Of a stretch of DNA of 64,000 nucleotides, positions 1 through 7,742 are shown one piece after another. The notes under the pieces are model-generated. The model saw nothing but the letters and a program-made list of their open reading frames with translations, did no database searches and was not told the DNA's origin. Each line of letters begins with the position of its first letter. Position 1 is the stretch's first letter. Made by a program: the position numbers and the translations under genes. Source of the stretch: Gemmatimonadota bacterium (lineage in GTDB: Bacteria > JAAXHH01); contig JAPPBT010000020.1 of NCBI GenBank assembly GCA_026702745.1, positions 61,149 through 125,148 on the forward strand. Direction: 5' to 3'.

Positions 1-1
1 T

Positions 2-550
2 CCCCCATCCGTGGACGCCTCGCGATTCTCGTACATCAACTCCGGGGTCTATCTCCATGACGTCGACGACGACGGCGCACCCATGCTGCTCGTACCCGGT
101 TCGCACACGCGGGCGGCCGAGGTCTTCGCCGAGGGATGGGAAACAGGCAACATGGCGAGCGTCAGCCACGTCCGGGACATCCGCAAGGCCGGCCTGCAAG
201 ATCCGGTCCCGGCCGTGGGCACGAAGGGAACCGCCGCCTTTTATTCCTCCTACTTGCTCCATTCGGCGCAGCCCTTTCAAAACAAGCAAAAGCAGCGGGC
301 CTTCTGGACCCTTTCCATGTGCCGCCGCGACGCCGATCGGTGGACCCGGTTTGCGAATCCATTCATCTACGGCGAGCGGGAATACATGATTCCCTTCATA
401 ACGGATACGAACCCACGCGTCCGGTCGTTGTTCGGCTGGCCCGAGCCCGGCCATCCCTACTACACGGAACAAACCCTGGGTCTTCTCGCGCGGGCCTTCC
501 CGGGTATCGACCTGGTCCCCTATCGCCAGGCTTTGCACCGGGCATCATGA
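2..550 (+). CDS. Phytanoyl-CoA dioxygenase family protein, 5'-truncated by window edge
   Basis: C-terminal part of a non-haem Fe(II)/2-oxoglutarate dioxygenase of the PhyH family. The frame is open from base 2, so the real start lies outside the window. Visible family features are the strand ending in LLVPGSH, a distal iron-ligand region SYLLHSAQP, and a downstream arginine (KQRAFW) that would bind 2-oxoglutarate. The HxD half of the iron site must be upstream. The substrate cannot be read from the sequence. It ends three bases before the promoter of the kynurenine cluster, so it is probably a separate unit. A second, complete PhyH gene lies at 50944. Confidence 0.8.
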   Translation, partial: PPSVDASRFSYINSGVYLHDVDDDGAPMLLVPGSHTRAAEVFAEGWETGNMASVSHVRDIRKAGLQDPVPAVGTKGTAAFYSSYLLHSAQPFQNKQKQRAFWTLSMCRRDADRWTRFANPFIYGEREYMIPFITDTNPRVRSLFGWPEPGHPYYTEQTLGLLARAFPGIDLVPYRQALHRAS

Positions 551-552
551 CC

Positions 553-582
553 TTGACAATACCGCGTGTTCCCCGTTATCCT
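553..582 (+). promoter_or_regulatory. Sigma70-like promoter for the kynurenine gene cluster
   Basis: TTGACA at 553-558, an 18-nt spacer, then TATCCT at 577-582. It begins two bases after the preceding stop codon and lies about 105 bp upstream of the ATG at 689. It probably drives the decarboxylase, kynureninase and monooxygenase genes. Confidence 0.6.
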
Positions 583-688
583 GATCCTGTATCGTCCGTC
601 CCTTTCAGGATGCGGAACGCGTCGCCCTGATCGCTTCGGGAAGGCGATCCGGAGGTCCCGTCGCCACCCCAGAACCTCTCCTGTAACC

Positions 689-1741
689 ATGTGCGTATAC
701 ACCGGCCCCAATCCCATACCCAAGATCGACATCCACACCCATATCCTGCCGGAGAACTGGCCGGACCTGCACAAGCGCTACGGATACGGCGGATTCGTCG
801 AACTGGACCACTACCAGCCGGGATGCGCGCGCATGATGATCGACGGCAGACAGTTCCGCGAGATCCAGGCCAACTCGTGGGACCCGCCGACCCGGATCGG
901 GGAATGCGACCACGCCGGCGTGCAAGTCCAGGTCCTCTCCACCGTCCCGGTGATGTTCAGCTACTGGGCGCAGCCGGCGGACGCGCTGGACCTGTCCCGC
1001 ATGCTCAACGACCATATCGCCGATGTAGTCCGTACCTGGCCCCGGCGTTTCATCGGCCTGGGGACCGTGCCCATGCAGGCGCCCGAACTGGCCATCCGGG
1101 AAATGGAGCGGTGCGTCCGGGAGCTGGGACTGTCCGGCATTGAGATCGGGACCCACATCAACGGAAACAACCTGAGCGAACCCCACCTTTTTCCGGTGTT
1201 CGAAGCGGCGGCTGAACTCGGCGCGGCGGTGTTCATTCATCCCTGGGACATCATGGGACAGGAGTCCATGGAGAAGTACTGGCTGCCCTGGCTGGTGGGC
1301 ATGCCCGCCGAGACCTCCCGGGCGATCTGTTCCATGATCTTCGGCGGGGTGCTCGAGCGCCTCCCCGACCTGCGCGTGGCCTTTGCCCACGGCGGCGGGT
1401 CCTTTCCCGCGACCATCGGACGGATCGACTACGGCTTCAAGATCCGGCCCGACCTGTGCGCGGTGGACAACGACGTGCTGCCGAGCGACTACCTGGGCCG
1501 GTTCTACCTGGATTCCCTCGTCCACGACAGCCGCATCCTCGACTACCTGATCCAGCTCATCGGACCGGACCACATCGCTATGGGATCGGATTATCCCTTC
1601 CCGCTGGGTGAAGCGGTGCCGGGCAGGATGATCGAGTCCATGAGCCACCTGGACGATGACGTCAAGTCCAGGCTGCTGTACCGCTCCGCGCTCAACTGGC
1701 TGAACCTGGAAGCAGACCGATTCTTCGGTGGGAACGACTAG
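689..1741 (+). CDS. nbaD: 2-amino-3-carboxymuconate-6-semialdehyde decarboxylase (ACMSD)
   Basis: A 350-residue amidohydrolase-fold decarboxylase that converts ACMS, the ring-opened product of 3-hydroxyanthranilate, to 2-aminomuconate semialdehyde. This diverts flux away from quinolinate and NAD. It is strikingly similar to animal and Pseudomonas ACMSD over its whole length: the HxH zinc motif ([11 protein letters not shown]16 and H18), [28 protein letters not shown], the HPWD segment, [22 protein letters not shown] and a final [10 protein letters not shown] carrying the metal-ligand aspartate. The frame is open upstream to 566, but family alignment favours the ATG at 689. Kynureninase starts three bases after its stop, implying translational coupling. 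Confidence 0.95.
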   Translation: MCVYTGPNPIPKIDIHTHILPENWPDLHKRYGYGGFVELDHYQPGCARMMIDGRQFREIQANSWDPPTRIGECDHAGVQVQVLSTVPVMFSYWAQPADALDLSRMLNDHIADVVRTWPRRFIGLGTVPMQAPELAIREMERCVRELGLSGIEIGTHINGNNLSEPHLFPVFEAAAELGAAVFIHPWDIMGQESMEKYWLPWLVGMPAETSRAICSMIFGGVLERLPDLRVAFAHGGGSFPATIGRIDYGFKIRPDLCAVDNDVLPSDYLGRFYLDSLVHDSRILDYLIQLIGPDHIAMGSDYPFPLGEAVPGRMIESMSHLDDDVKSRLLYRSALNWLNLEADRFFGGND

Positions 1742-1744
1742 ACC

Positions 1745-3037
1745 ATGGACACGCGATCCGACCAGCGAACGGACGCCGTCGAGATGGACGCTGTCGAGAT
1801 GGACGCCAGGGACGGACTTGCGGGCTTCCGGCCGCGCTTTCATTTCCCGAGGGCCGGAAACGGGACGGAGGCGGTCTACCTGGTGGGCCATTCGCTCGGA
1901 CTCCAGCCCATCGCCGCACGCGATTACGTGGAACGGGAACTCGACGACTGGCAGAGCCTGGGCGTCGAAGGGCATTTCAAGGGGGAGAACCCCTGGATGC
2001 CCTACCACGAAGCGCTGGCGGACCCGCTGGCCCGATTGGCCGGCGCCCTGCCCGGGGAAGTCGTCGCCATGAATACGCTCACGGTGAATCTCCACCTGAT
2101 GATGGTCTCCTTCTACCGTCCGACCCCGAAGAGGTACCGCATCCTCGTCGAGGGCGCCGCCTTTCCCTCCGACCAGTACGCCGTCGCTTCCCAGGCGGCC
2201 TGGCACGGTTACGATCCCGACGAGAGCGTGATCGAACTGCATCCGCGGGAAGGGGAGGACACGATCCGCACCCGGGACATCGAGGACCTGCTCGAACGGG
2301 AGGGCGAGTCCATCGCCCTGGTTCTCCTGGGCGGGGTGAACTACCTGACCGGCCAGGCCTTCGACCTGGGCCGGATCACGGCGGTGGGCCATCGGCAAGG
2401 GTGCGTCGTGGGATTCGACCTCGCCCACGCCATGGGAAACCTGGAGCTGCGGCTGCACGACTGGGACGTGGATTTCGCCGTCTGGTGTTCCTACAAGTAC
2501 CTGAACGGAGGGCCCGGCTGCGTAGGCGGGTGCTTCGTTCACGAACGGCACGGAAGGAGAGATGACCTGCCCCGGTTCGCAGGATGGTGGGGACACGAAA
2601 AGTCCACCCGGTTCCGGATGCCCTCGGCTTTCGAGGCGATCCCGGGCGCGGAAGGCTGGCAGCTGAGCAATCCGCCCATTCTCCCGCTGGCGGCCCTGCG
2701 CGCCTCGCTGGAGCTCTTCGACGAGGCGGGCATGGACCGGCTGCGCGAAAAGAGCATGAGGCTGACCGGGTACCTGGAACACCTGCTGCGGGAACGCTTC
2801 CCCGATGAACTGGCCATCATCACCCCGGCGGATCCGGAAGCGCGTGGATGCCAGCTTTCGCTCCGGACGGGGCCGCGAGGCGGCCGCGTGCATCGGCATC
2901 TGTCGGAACACGGCATCTGGTGCGACTGGCGCGAGCCTGATGTGATCCGCGTCGCCCCCGTACCGCTGTACAACGGTTTCTCGGACGTCCGCCGTTTCGT
3001 GGAGGTCATGGCAGAGGGCATGGAACGGACCGGGTGA
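1745..3037 (+). CDS. kynU: Kynureninase
   Basis: A 430-residue PLP-dependent hydrolase of fold type I that cleaves kynurenine or 3-hydroxykynurenine to (3-hydroxy)anthranilate and alanine. It has the family's YLVGHSLGLQP near the N-terminus, the acidic cofactor motif GFDLAHAMGN, and the PLP-lysine motif CSYKYLNGGPG (K251). The C-terminal small domain ends with IRVAPVPLYN. The N-terminus holds a short duplicated peptide (VEMDAVEMDA). The stop codon sits inside an 18-bp tandem repeat, so the last residues are repeat-derived. It is tightly coupled to the upstream decarboxylase. The next gene (kynurenine 3-monooxygenase) makes its likely substrate 3-hydroxykynurenine. Confidence 0.96.
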   Translation: MDTRSDQRTDAVEMDAVEMDARDGLAGFRPRFHFPRAGNGTEAVYLVGHSLGLQPIAARDYVERELDDWQSLGVEGHFKGENPWMPYHEALADPLARLAGALPGEVVAMNTLTVNLHLMMVSFYRPTPKRYRILVEGAAFPSDQYAVASQAAWHGYDPDESVIELHPREGEDTIRTRDIEDLLEREGESIALVLLGGVNYLTGQAFDLGRITAVGHRQGCVVGFDLAHAMGNLELRLHDWDVDFAVWCSYKYLNGGPGCVGGCFVHERHGRRDDLPRFAGWWGHEKSTRFRMPSAFEAIPGAEGWQLSNPPILPLAALRASLELFDEAGMDRLREKSMRLTGYLEHLLRERFPDELAIITPADPEARGCQLSLRTGPRGGRVHRHLSEHGIWCDWREPDVIRVAPVPLYNGFSDVRRFVEVMAEGMERTG

Positions 3038-3126
3038 GTCGAGCGGACCGGGTGAGTCGAGCGGACCGGGCGAGTCGAGCGGACCGGCGGACCGGGAGGA
3101 CCAAGCGGACCAGGAGGACCGGGTGA
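3026..3126. repeat. 18-bp tandem repeat at the kynU 3' end
   Basis: Three 18-bp units reading CGGACCGGG(T/C)GAGTCGAG at 3026-3043, 3044-3061 and 3062-3079, followed by a degenerate GGACC-rich tail to about 3126. The kynU stop codon (3035-3037) is inside the first unit. GGACC-rich tracts of the same flavour recur at 26745 and 48602. Confidence 0.85.
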
Positions 3127-3193
3127 GCCGCGAGGGCTGAGCGCACCAGGCAAGACGGTTTACGTTCCAGTTTTGAAACAATCGAGGGTTCTC

Positions 3194-4567
3194 ATGGGGA
3201 CCAATCGGGAAACCGTAACCCTGATCGGCGCGGGCCTGGCCGGATCCCTGCTGGCGATCTTCCTCGCCCGCCGCGGATTCCGGGTCGAGGTGTACGAGAA
3301 GCGGCCCGACATCCGACGCGATCCGGTGGGCCAGGCGGGCCGGTCGATCAACCTGGCCATGTCTGTGCGGGGCCTTCACGCGCTGGGGCAGGTAGGCCTG
3401 CGTGACGAAGTCCTGGCCATGGCGATCCCCATGGCGGGGCGGCTGATCCATCCCGTGGAAGGCGACCGGGTCCTGCAGCCCTACGGCCAGCGGGAGGACG
3501 AGGTCATCTACTCCGTATCCCGGGGTGAACTGAATCGGTTCCTGCTGAACGCCGCGGAGAGGCAGGACGGCGTGCGGCTGCATTTCAACGCCCGGTGCAC
3601 CGGGCTGGAATTCCGTACCGGCGTGCTGTACGTCCGCGACGACGCGACCAATCACGTCCACTCCCTCCGTCCCGACCGGGTCATCGGCGTAGACGGCTCG
3701 GCATCGGCCATCCGGACCGCCATGATGAACGTGGACCGGTTCGACCTCTCCCAGCAGTACCTGACCCACGGATACAAGGAACTGACCATTCCCGCCGGAC
3801 CGGACGGCGCATACAGGATGGAGCGCAATGCCCTCCATATCTGGCCGCGGGGCATGTACATGCTCATTGCGCTACCCAACCTCGACGGAAGTTACACCTG
3901 CACCCTCTTCTTCCCCCACGAAGGCAAGTACAGTTTCGCCAGCCTCCTGGAACCACGCCAGATACTGGACTTCTTCGAGATGCAGTTTCCCGATGCGACG
4001 GCGCTGATGCCCGATCTGGCCAACCTGTACCGCGACAATCCCACCGGGTCCCTGGTCACCCTCAAGTGTTTTCCCTGGCACTACCGCGACCGGGTGCTGC
4101 TTCTGGGAGACGCCGCCCACGCGATCGTGCCGTTCTTCGGCCAGGGAATGAACTGCGCTTTCGAGGACTGCACCGTCCTCGACGAATGTATCGAGACGCA
4201 CTGGCCGGACTGGGGAAGCGTATTCGAGTCCTTCGGTCGCCGCAGGAAGAAAGACACGGATGCCATCGCCGACATGGCGCTGGCCAATTACGTCGAAATG
4301 CGCGACCTGGTCAGCGACCCCGGTTTTCAGTTGCGGCAGAAGGTGGGTTTCCTGCTGGAACAGAAGTATCCCGAGCGGTTCATCCCGCGGTATTCCATGG
4401 TGTCGTTCCACCGGTTCCCCTACAGCGAGGCACTGCACTGCGGCGAGATCCAGGAGGGCATCCTCCGGGAACTCTGCGCCTCCATCACCACGGCGGACCA
4501 GGTCGACTGGAACACGGCGGAGCGGCTCGTAGGGGAGCGCCTCGATGCCCGGATGACCCCCGGATGA
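3194..4567 (+). CDS. kmo: Kynurenine 3-monooxygenase
   Basis: A 457-residue FAD-dependent aromatic hydroxylase that converts kynurenine to 3-hydroxykynurenine with NAD(P)H and O2. Features in order: the Rossmann FAD motif GAGLAGSL near the N-terminus, the substrate-region segment GRSINLAMSVRG, a second FAD motif at RVLLLGDAAHAIVPFFGQG, and the KMO-specific FGQGMN(C)AFEDC stretch. A TTG at 3173 is in frame, but the ATG at 3194 is preferred because GAGGG precedes it with good spacing. The C-terminal residues and stop codon (4565-4567) lie in an 11-bp tandem repeat. I cannot tell from the sequence whether the C-terminus anchors to membrane, as in animal KMO. Confidence 0.95.
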   Translation: MGTNRETVTLIGAGLAGSLLAIFLARRGFRVEVYEKRPDIRRDPVGQAGRSINLAMSVRGLHALGQVGLRDEVLAMAIPMAGRLIHPVEGDRVLQPYGQREDEVIYSVSRGELNRFLLNAAERQDGVRLHFNARCTGLEFRTGVLYVRDDATNHVHSLRPDRVIGVDGSASAIRTAMMNVDRFDLSQQYLTHGYKELTIPAGPDGAYRMERNALHIWPRGMYMLIALPNLDGSYTCTLFFPHEGKYSFASLLEPRQILDFFEMQFPDATALMPDLANLYRDNPTGSLVTLKCFPWHYRDRVLLLGDAAHAIVPFFGQGMNCAFEDCTVLDECIETHWPDWGSVFESFGRRRKKDTDAIADMALANYVEMRDLVSDPGFQLRQKVGFLLEQKYPERFIPRYSMVSFHRFPYSEALHCGEIQEGILRELCASITTADQVDWNTAERLVGERLDARMTPG

Positions 4568-4600
4568 CCCCCGGATGCCCCCGGATGACCCCCGGATGAC
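4549..4600. repeat. 10/11-bp tandem repeat across the kmo stop codon
   Basis: Five units of CCGGATGACCC (one shortened to CCGGATGCCC, the last partial) run through the end of kmo. The TGA stop arises from the repeat itself, so changes in copy number would shift the C-terminus. Confidence 0.85.
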
Positions 4601-4659
4601 GGAACATGGCGGGGTGATCGTGATGCACGGCCGTCCGCCGGCTTGACAGGGCCACCGGC

Positions 4660-4688
4660 TTGACAGGTCTCCCGGACCGTTCTACATT
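4660..4688 (+). promoter_or_regulatory. Sigma70-like promoter for the nbaE-nbaF-nbaC subcluster
   Basis: TTGACA (4660-4665), a 17-nt spacer and TACATT (4683-4688), 70 bp upstream of the ATG at 4759. The -35 motif is duplicated: GGCTTGACAGG occurs 17 bp earlier with TTGACA at 4643-4648. The second half of the kynurenine pathway may therefore have its own promoter. Confidence 0.6.
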
Positions 4689-4758
4689 ACCTGTAACCTG
4701 GCGCGGCCCACCTGGCCTGACGTATCCAAAACCACATTTCCGGCGGTTTCGCAGCATT

Positions 4759-6198
4759 ATGCATGTACTCAACTACATCGGCGGCGAATTGCGCGAACCG
4801 ACCGGCGGCGCTTACCTGGACAATATCGAGCCCGCCACGGGCGCCGTAATCGGCAGGACGCCCGACTCCGGCACGCGGGACGTGGAGGAGGCGGTCGGTG
4901 CCGCGGAAAAGGCTTTCCCGGCCTGGTCGTCCCTGTCCGTCCAGGAACGATCCGGCCATCTCCTCCGCATCGCCGGCCTGATCGAGGAGAACCGCGAGGA
5001 ACTGGCCCGGGCGGAATCGGACGATACCGGCAAGCCGGTAGCCCTGGCGGATACGGTGGACATCCCCCGCGCCGCGAGCAACTTCCGGTTCTACGCGACG
5101 GCCATCGAGCACTTCGCCAGCGACGCCCACGCCATGGGCAACTCCGCGCTCAATTACACCCTCCGGGCGCCCATCGGCCTCGCCGGGTGCATTTCCCCCT
5201 GGAACCTGCCCCTCTACCTGCTGACGTGGAAGATCGCACCGGCGCTGGCCGCCGGCAACTGCGTGATCGGCAAACCGTCGGAACTGACGCCCACGACCGC
5301 GTTCCTGCTGTCCAGGATATGCATCGAAGCGGGACTGCCCGCCGGGGTGCTGAACATCGTGCACGGCTACGGCCACAGGGCGGGCGCCGCCGTGGCGGAC
5401 CATCCCGGCATTCCGGTCGTTTCCTTCACGGGCGGGACGGCCACGGGCAGGCGCATCGCGGCCGCGGCCGCGCCGAACTTCAAGCGGGTCTCCCTCGAAA
5501 TGGGCGGCAAGAACCCGAATATCGTCTTCGCGGACTGCCCCTACGAGGACACCCTGCAGACCGCCCTGCTGTCCTCCTTCTCCAACCAGGGAGAAATCTG
5601 CCTGTGCGGTCCGCGCATCCTCGTCGAACGGTCGCTGTACGAGACCTTTCGGGACGATTTCGTGGAACGGACCCGCCGCCTGACCGTCGGGGATCCGAGG
5701 GATGCCGGCAACCGGCTCGGCGCCGTCGTGTCCGAAGCGCACATGGAAAAGGTCCTGTCCTACGTGGAACTGGCCCGGGAAGAAGGCGGGCGGGTCCTCT
5801 GCGGAGGGAAGCGGGTGCGGGTAAACGGCCGCTGCCGGGACGGGTGGTTCGTCGCGCCCACGGTGATCGATGGACTGGCGGCGGACTGCCGGACTAACCA
5901 GGAAGAAATTTTCGGTCCCGTGGTGACGCTCCTGCCCTTCGATTCCGACGACGAAGCGGTGGCCCAGGCCAACGGCACGCCCTACGGCCTTGCCGCCATG
6001 GTCTGGACCGACAACCTCGGCCGCGCCCACCGCGTGGCCGAGCGTCTGCACGCGGGCATCATCTGGATCAACTGCTGGATGCTGCGGGACCTCCGCACGC
6101 CCTTCGGCGGCATGAAGCAGTCGGGCGTGGGCCGCGAGGGAGGATTCGAGGCCCTGCGGTTCTTCACCGAGCCCAAGAACGTGTGCATCAAGATGTAG
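4759..6198 (+). CDS. nbaE: 2-aminomuconate-6-semialdehyde dehydrogenase
   Basis: A 479-residue aldehyde dehydrogenase, closest in motif to the ALDH8A1/AmnC group, oxidising 2-aminomuconate semialdehyde to 2-aminomuconate with NAD+. The NAD-binding ISPWNLPLYL motif, SFTGGTATG, the general-base glutamate in SLEMGGKNP and the catalytic cysteine in NQGEICLCG (C281) are present. The GEICLCG form is characteristic of the aminomuconate/retinal branch. The ATG at 4759 matches the family start (short lead, then YIGGE), although the frame is open from 4660. It is followed by the RidA-type deaminase that uses its product. Confidence 0.93.
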   Translation: MHVLNYIGGELREPTGGAYLDNIEPATGAVIGRTPDSGTRDVEEAVGAAEKAFPAWSSLSVQERSGHLLRIAGLIEENREELARAESDDTGKPVALADTVDIPRAASNFRFYATAIEHFASDAHAMGNSALNYTLRAPIGLAGCISPWNLPLYLLTWKIAPALAAGNCVIGKPSELTPTTAFLLSRICIEAGLPAGVLNIVHGYGHRAGAAVADHPGIPVVSFTGGTATGRRIAAAAAPNFKRVSLEMGGKNPNIVFADCPYEDTLQTALLSSFSNQGEICLCGPRILVERSLYETFRDDFVERTRRLTVGDPRDAGNRLGAVVSEAHMEKVLSYVELAREEGGRVLCGGKRVRVNGRCRDGWFVAPTVIDGLAADCRTNQEEIFGPVVTLLPFDSDDEAVAQANGTPYGLAAMVWTDNLGRAHRVAERLHAGIIWINCWMLRDLRTPFGGMKQSGVGREGGFEALRFFTEPKNVCIKM

Positions 6199-6219
6199 GC
6201 GGAACGCGGAGACACGGCC

Positions 6220-6633
6220 ATGCAACAGCATTACGATTCCGACCGGGCCCCCGAACCGGTGGGACCCTATCCCCATGCCCGAAGGGTGGGAAACCTGCTG
6301 TTCCTGTCGGGCATCGGACCCCGTGCCAGGGACCGGCAGGACATTCCGGGCGTGACCCTGGGACCGGACGGTGAGATCGCGTCCTACGATATCGAGCAGC
6401 AGTGCCACGCCGTATTCCACAATGTCCGCTGCATCCTGGAAGACGCAGGCAGCACCTGGGAGAACCTCGTGGACATCACCGTGTACCTCACCGACATGGA
6501 GAAGGACTTCGCGGCATTCAACCGGATCTACCGCGAGTATTTTCGGGAGCATCAGCCCTGCCGCACCACGGTTGGGGTTTCCCGGCTCCCCACCCAAATC
6601 GCCATCGAATTGAAGTGCATCGCTACGATCTGA
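6220..6633 (+). CDS. nbaF: 2-aminomuconate deaminase, RidA/YjgF family
   Basis: A 137-residue RidA-fold enamine/imine deaminase. Position and family support the reaction 2-aminomuconate to 4-oxalocrotonate plus ammonia, as known for RidA-type aminomuconate deaminases of nitrobenzoate and tryptophan degraders. Visible features are the GPYPHARRVGNLLFLSG opening, the TVYLTDM strand, the substrate-binding arginine in PCRTTVGVSRLP, and IAIELKCIA at the end. The gap to the dehydrogenase is 21 bp. The family alone would also allow 2-iminobutanoate deaminase. The neighbours make the aminomuconate role far more likely. Confidence 0.88.
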   Translation: MQQHYDSDRAPEPVGPYPHARRVGNLLFLSGIGPRARDRQDIPGVTLGPDGEIASYDIEQQCHAVFHNVRCILEDAGSTWENLVDITVYLTDMEKDFAAFNRIYREYFREHQPCRTTVGVSRLPTQIAIELKCIATI

Positions 6634-6649
6634 ACAAGGAGGTCCGATC

Positions 6650-7174
6650 ATGGCCGTAACGGCTCCATTCAATTTCAAGGCCTGGATAGACGAACACAGG
6701 CACCTGCTCAAGCCTCCGGTCGGCAACCAGTGCGTCTATTCGGAGGCCGAAGACTTCATCGTCATGGTCGTTGGCGGACCGAACGCCCGCAAAGACTACC
6801 ATTACAATGAAGGCGAAGAGTTCTTCTACCAGGTGGAGGGCGATATCGTCCTGAAGATCATAGACGACGGAAAGCCGGTGGACGTCCCGATCCGGGAAGG
6901 CGAGATCTTCCTCCTCCCGGCCGGGGTTCCACATTCGCCCCAGAGACCGGCGGACACCGTGGGCCTGGTCATGGAAACCAAGCGGAGACGCGGCGAGATC
7001 GACGGATTCATGTGGTACTGTGAAAGTTGCGGGGAGAAACTTTACGAGGAACGTTTCGAACTGGAAGACATCGTCAGCCAGCTGCCGCCCGTCATGAACC
7101 GGTTCTTCAGCAGCGAAAAACACCGTACCTGCAGGATCTGCGGCGCGGTCATGCCGAAACCGGAAGGCGGGTGA
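6650..7174 (+). CDS. nbaC: 3-hydroxyanthranilate 3,4-dioxygenase
   Basis: A 174-residue cupin extradiol dioxygenase that opens 3-hydroxyanthranilate to ACMS, the substrate of the decarboxylase at 689. The Fe(II) ligands H51, E57 (YHYNEGEEFFYQ) and H95 (PAGVPHSPQRP) fall at the same residue numbers as in characterised bacterial enzymes. The bacterial rubredoxin-like second metal site is complete: CESC followed by CRIC near the C-terminus. A strong ribosome site (AAGGAGG) precedes the ATG. It closes the pathway cluster, 16 bp after the deaminase. Confidence 0.96.
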   Translation: MAVTAPFNFKAWIDEHRHLLKPPVGNQCVYSEAEDFIVMVVGGPNARKDYHYNEGEEFFYQVEGDIVLKIIDDGKPVDVPIREGEIFLLPAGVPHSPQRPADTVGLVMETKRRRGEIDGFMWYCESCGEKLYEERFELEDIVSQLPPVMNRFFSSEKHRTCRICGAVMPKPEGG

Positions 7175-7380
7175 TCGGGAGACACGAAACCTTCGAAGTC
7201 GTATCCCCTGGTTTTCTGCGGGATAATGCAGGCCTTTTCCGACTAAGGGAATGTACCGCATCAAGATCGCGTTTACTGGGATTCCAACGTCCGTGTTCAT
7301 GCGGAATGCGCCACGAATTTTGGATTTCTGTGAAAAAACGCGTTCATAGTCCGGATTTTAAGCAAAAAATCGACAAAAAG

Positions 7381-7409
7381 TTGACAAATTGCCGATTTGT
7401 GCTTATCTT
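7381..7409 (+). promoter_or_regulatory. Strong sigma70-like promoter
   Basis: TTGACA (7381-7386), a 17-nt spacer, TATCTT (7404-7409), in an AT-rich island about 42 bp before the ATG at 7451. It drives the small unknown gene. The rest of 7175-7450 shows no gene and no clear terminator for the kynurenine cluster. Confidence 0.65.
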
Positions 7410-7450
7410 TTGTTTAGTAGTCCGGTGATGCTTTCGGAAAGGGGTAGAAT

Positions 7451-7705
7451 ATGGTCCTGATTTACCGCGGATTCGAAGGCAACAGGGTGTTCAAGTGGTG
7501 CCGGGGAGACTCGGACCGGGTCAGCGTGATGTTTCCGGCGAAGCCCTTCTTCAACCGGTGCATCAGCCGCGTGCTGGACGAAACGCGTGCCGGCAAAAAC
7601 GTCCTGGCCTGGGGAGATCCCGAAGGTCTGTCCCGCCTGGGAATGGCCCTCAACGAGCGGCACATACCGACGACGCCCTTCGGTGATGGCATCGCCATGC
7701 ACTGA
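7451..7705 (+). CDS. Small protein of unknown function (84 aa)
   Basis: I do not recognise this family. It is supported as a gene by a good promoter at 7381, a ribosome site (AAAGGGG) eight bases before the ATG, and an intact frame. The protein is soluble, basic and aromatic at the N-terminus (VLIYRGFEGNRVFKWCRGD), with two cysteines (C17, C37) and a C-terminal segment with ERHIPTTPFGDGIAMH. It faces the LbtU-like porin gene tail to tail with 37 bp between them. No signal peptide or membrane segment is visible. Confidence 0.6.
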   Translation: MVLIYRGFEGNRVFKWCRGDSDRVSVMFPAKPFFNRCISRVLDETRAGKNVLAWGDPEGLSRLGMALNERHIPTTPFGDGIAMH

Positions 7706-7742
7706 TCGCGGCGACCGGAATCTGAATCGGCTTTACCGCTGC

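Noticed and set aside
605..3838. A 1077-codon open frame on the minus strand
   Set aside because: It is antisense to three well-supported kynurenine genes; high GC leaves complementary frames open. Its protein has no domain and odd composition.
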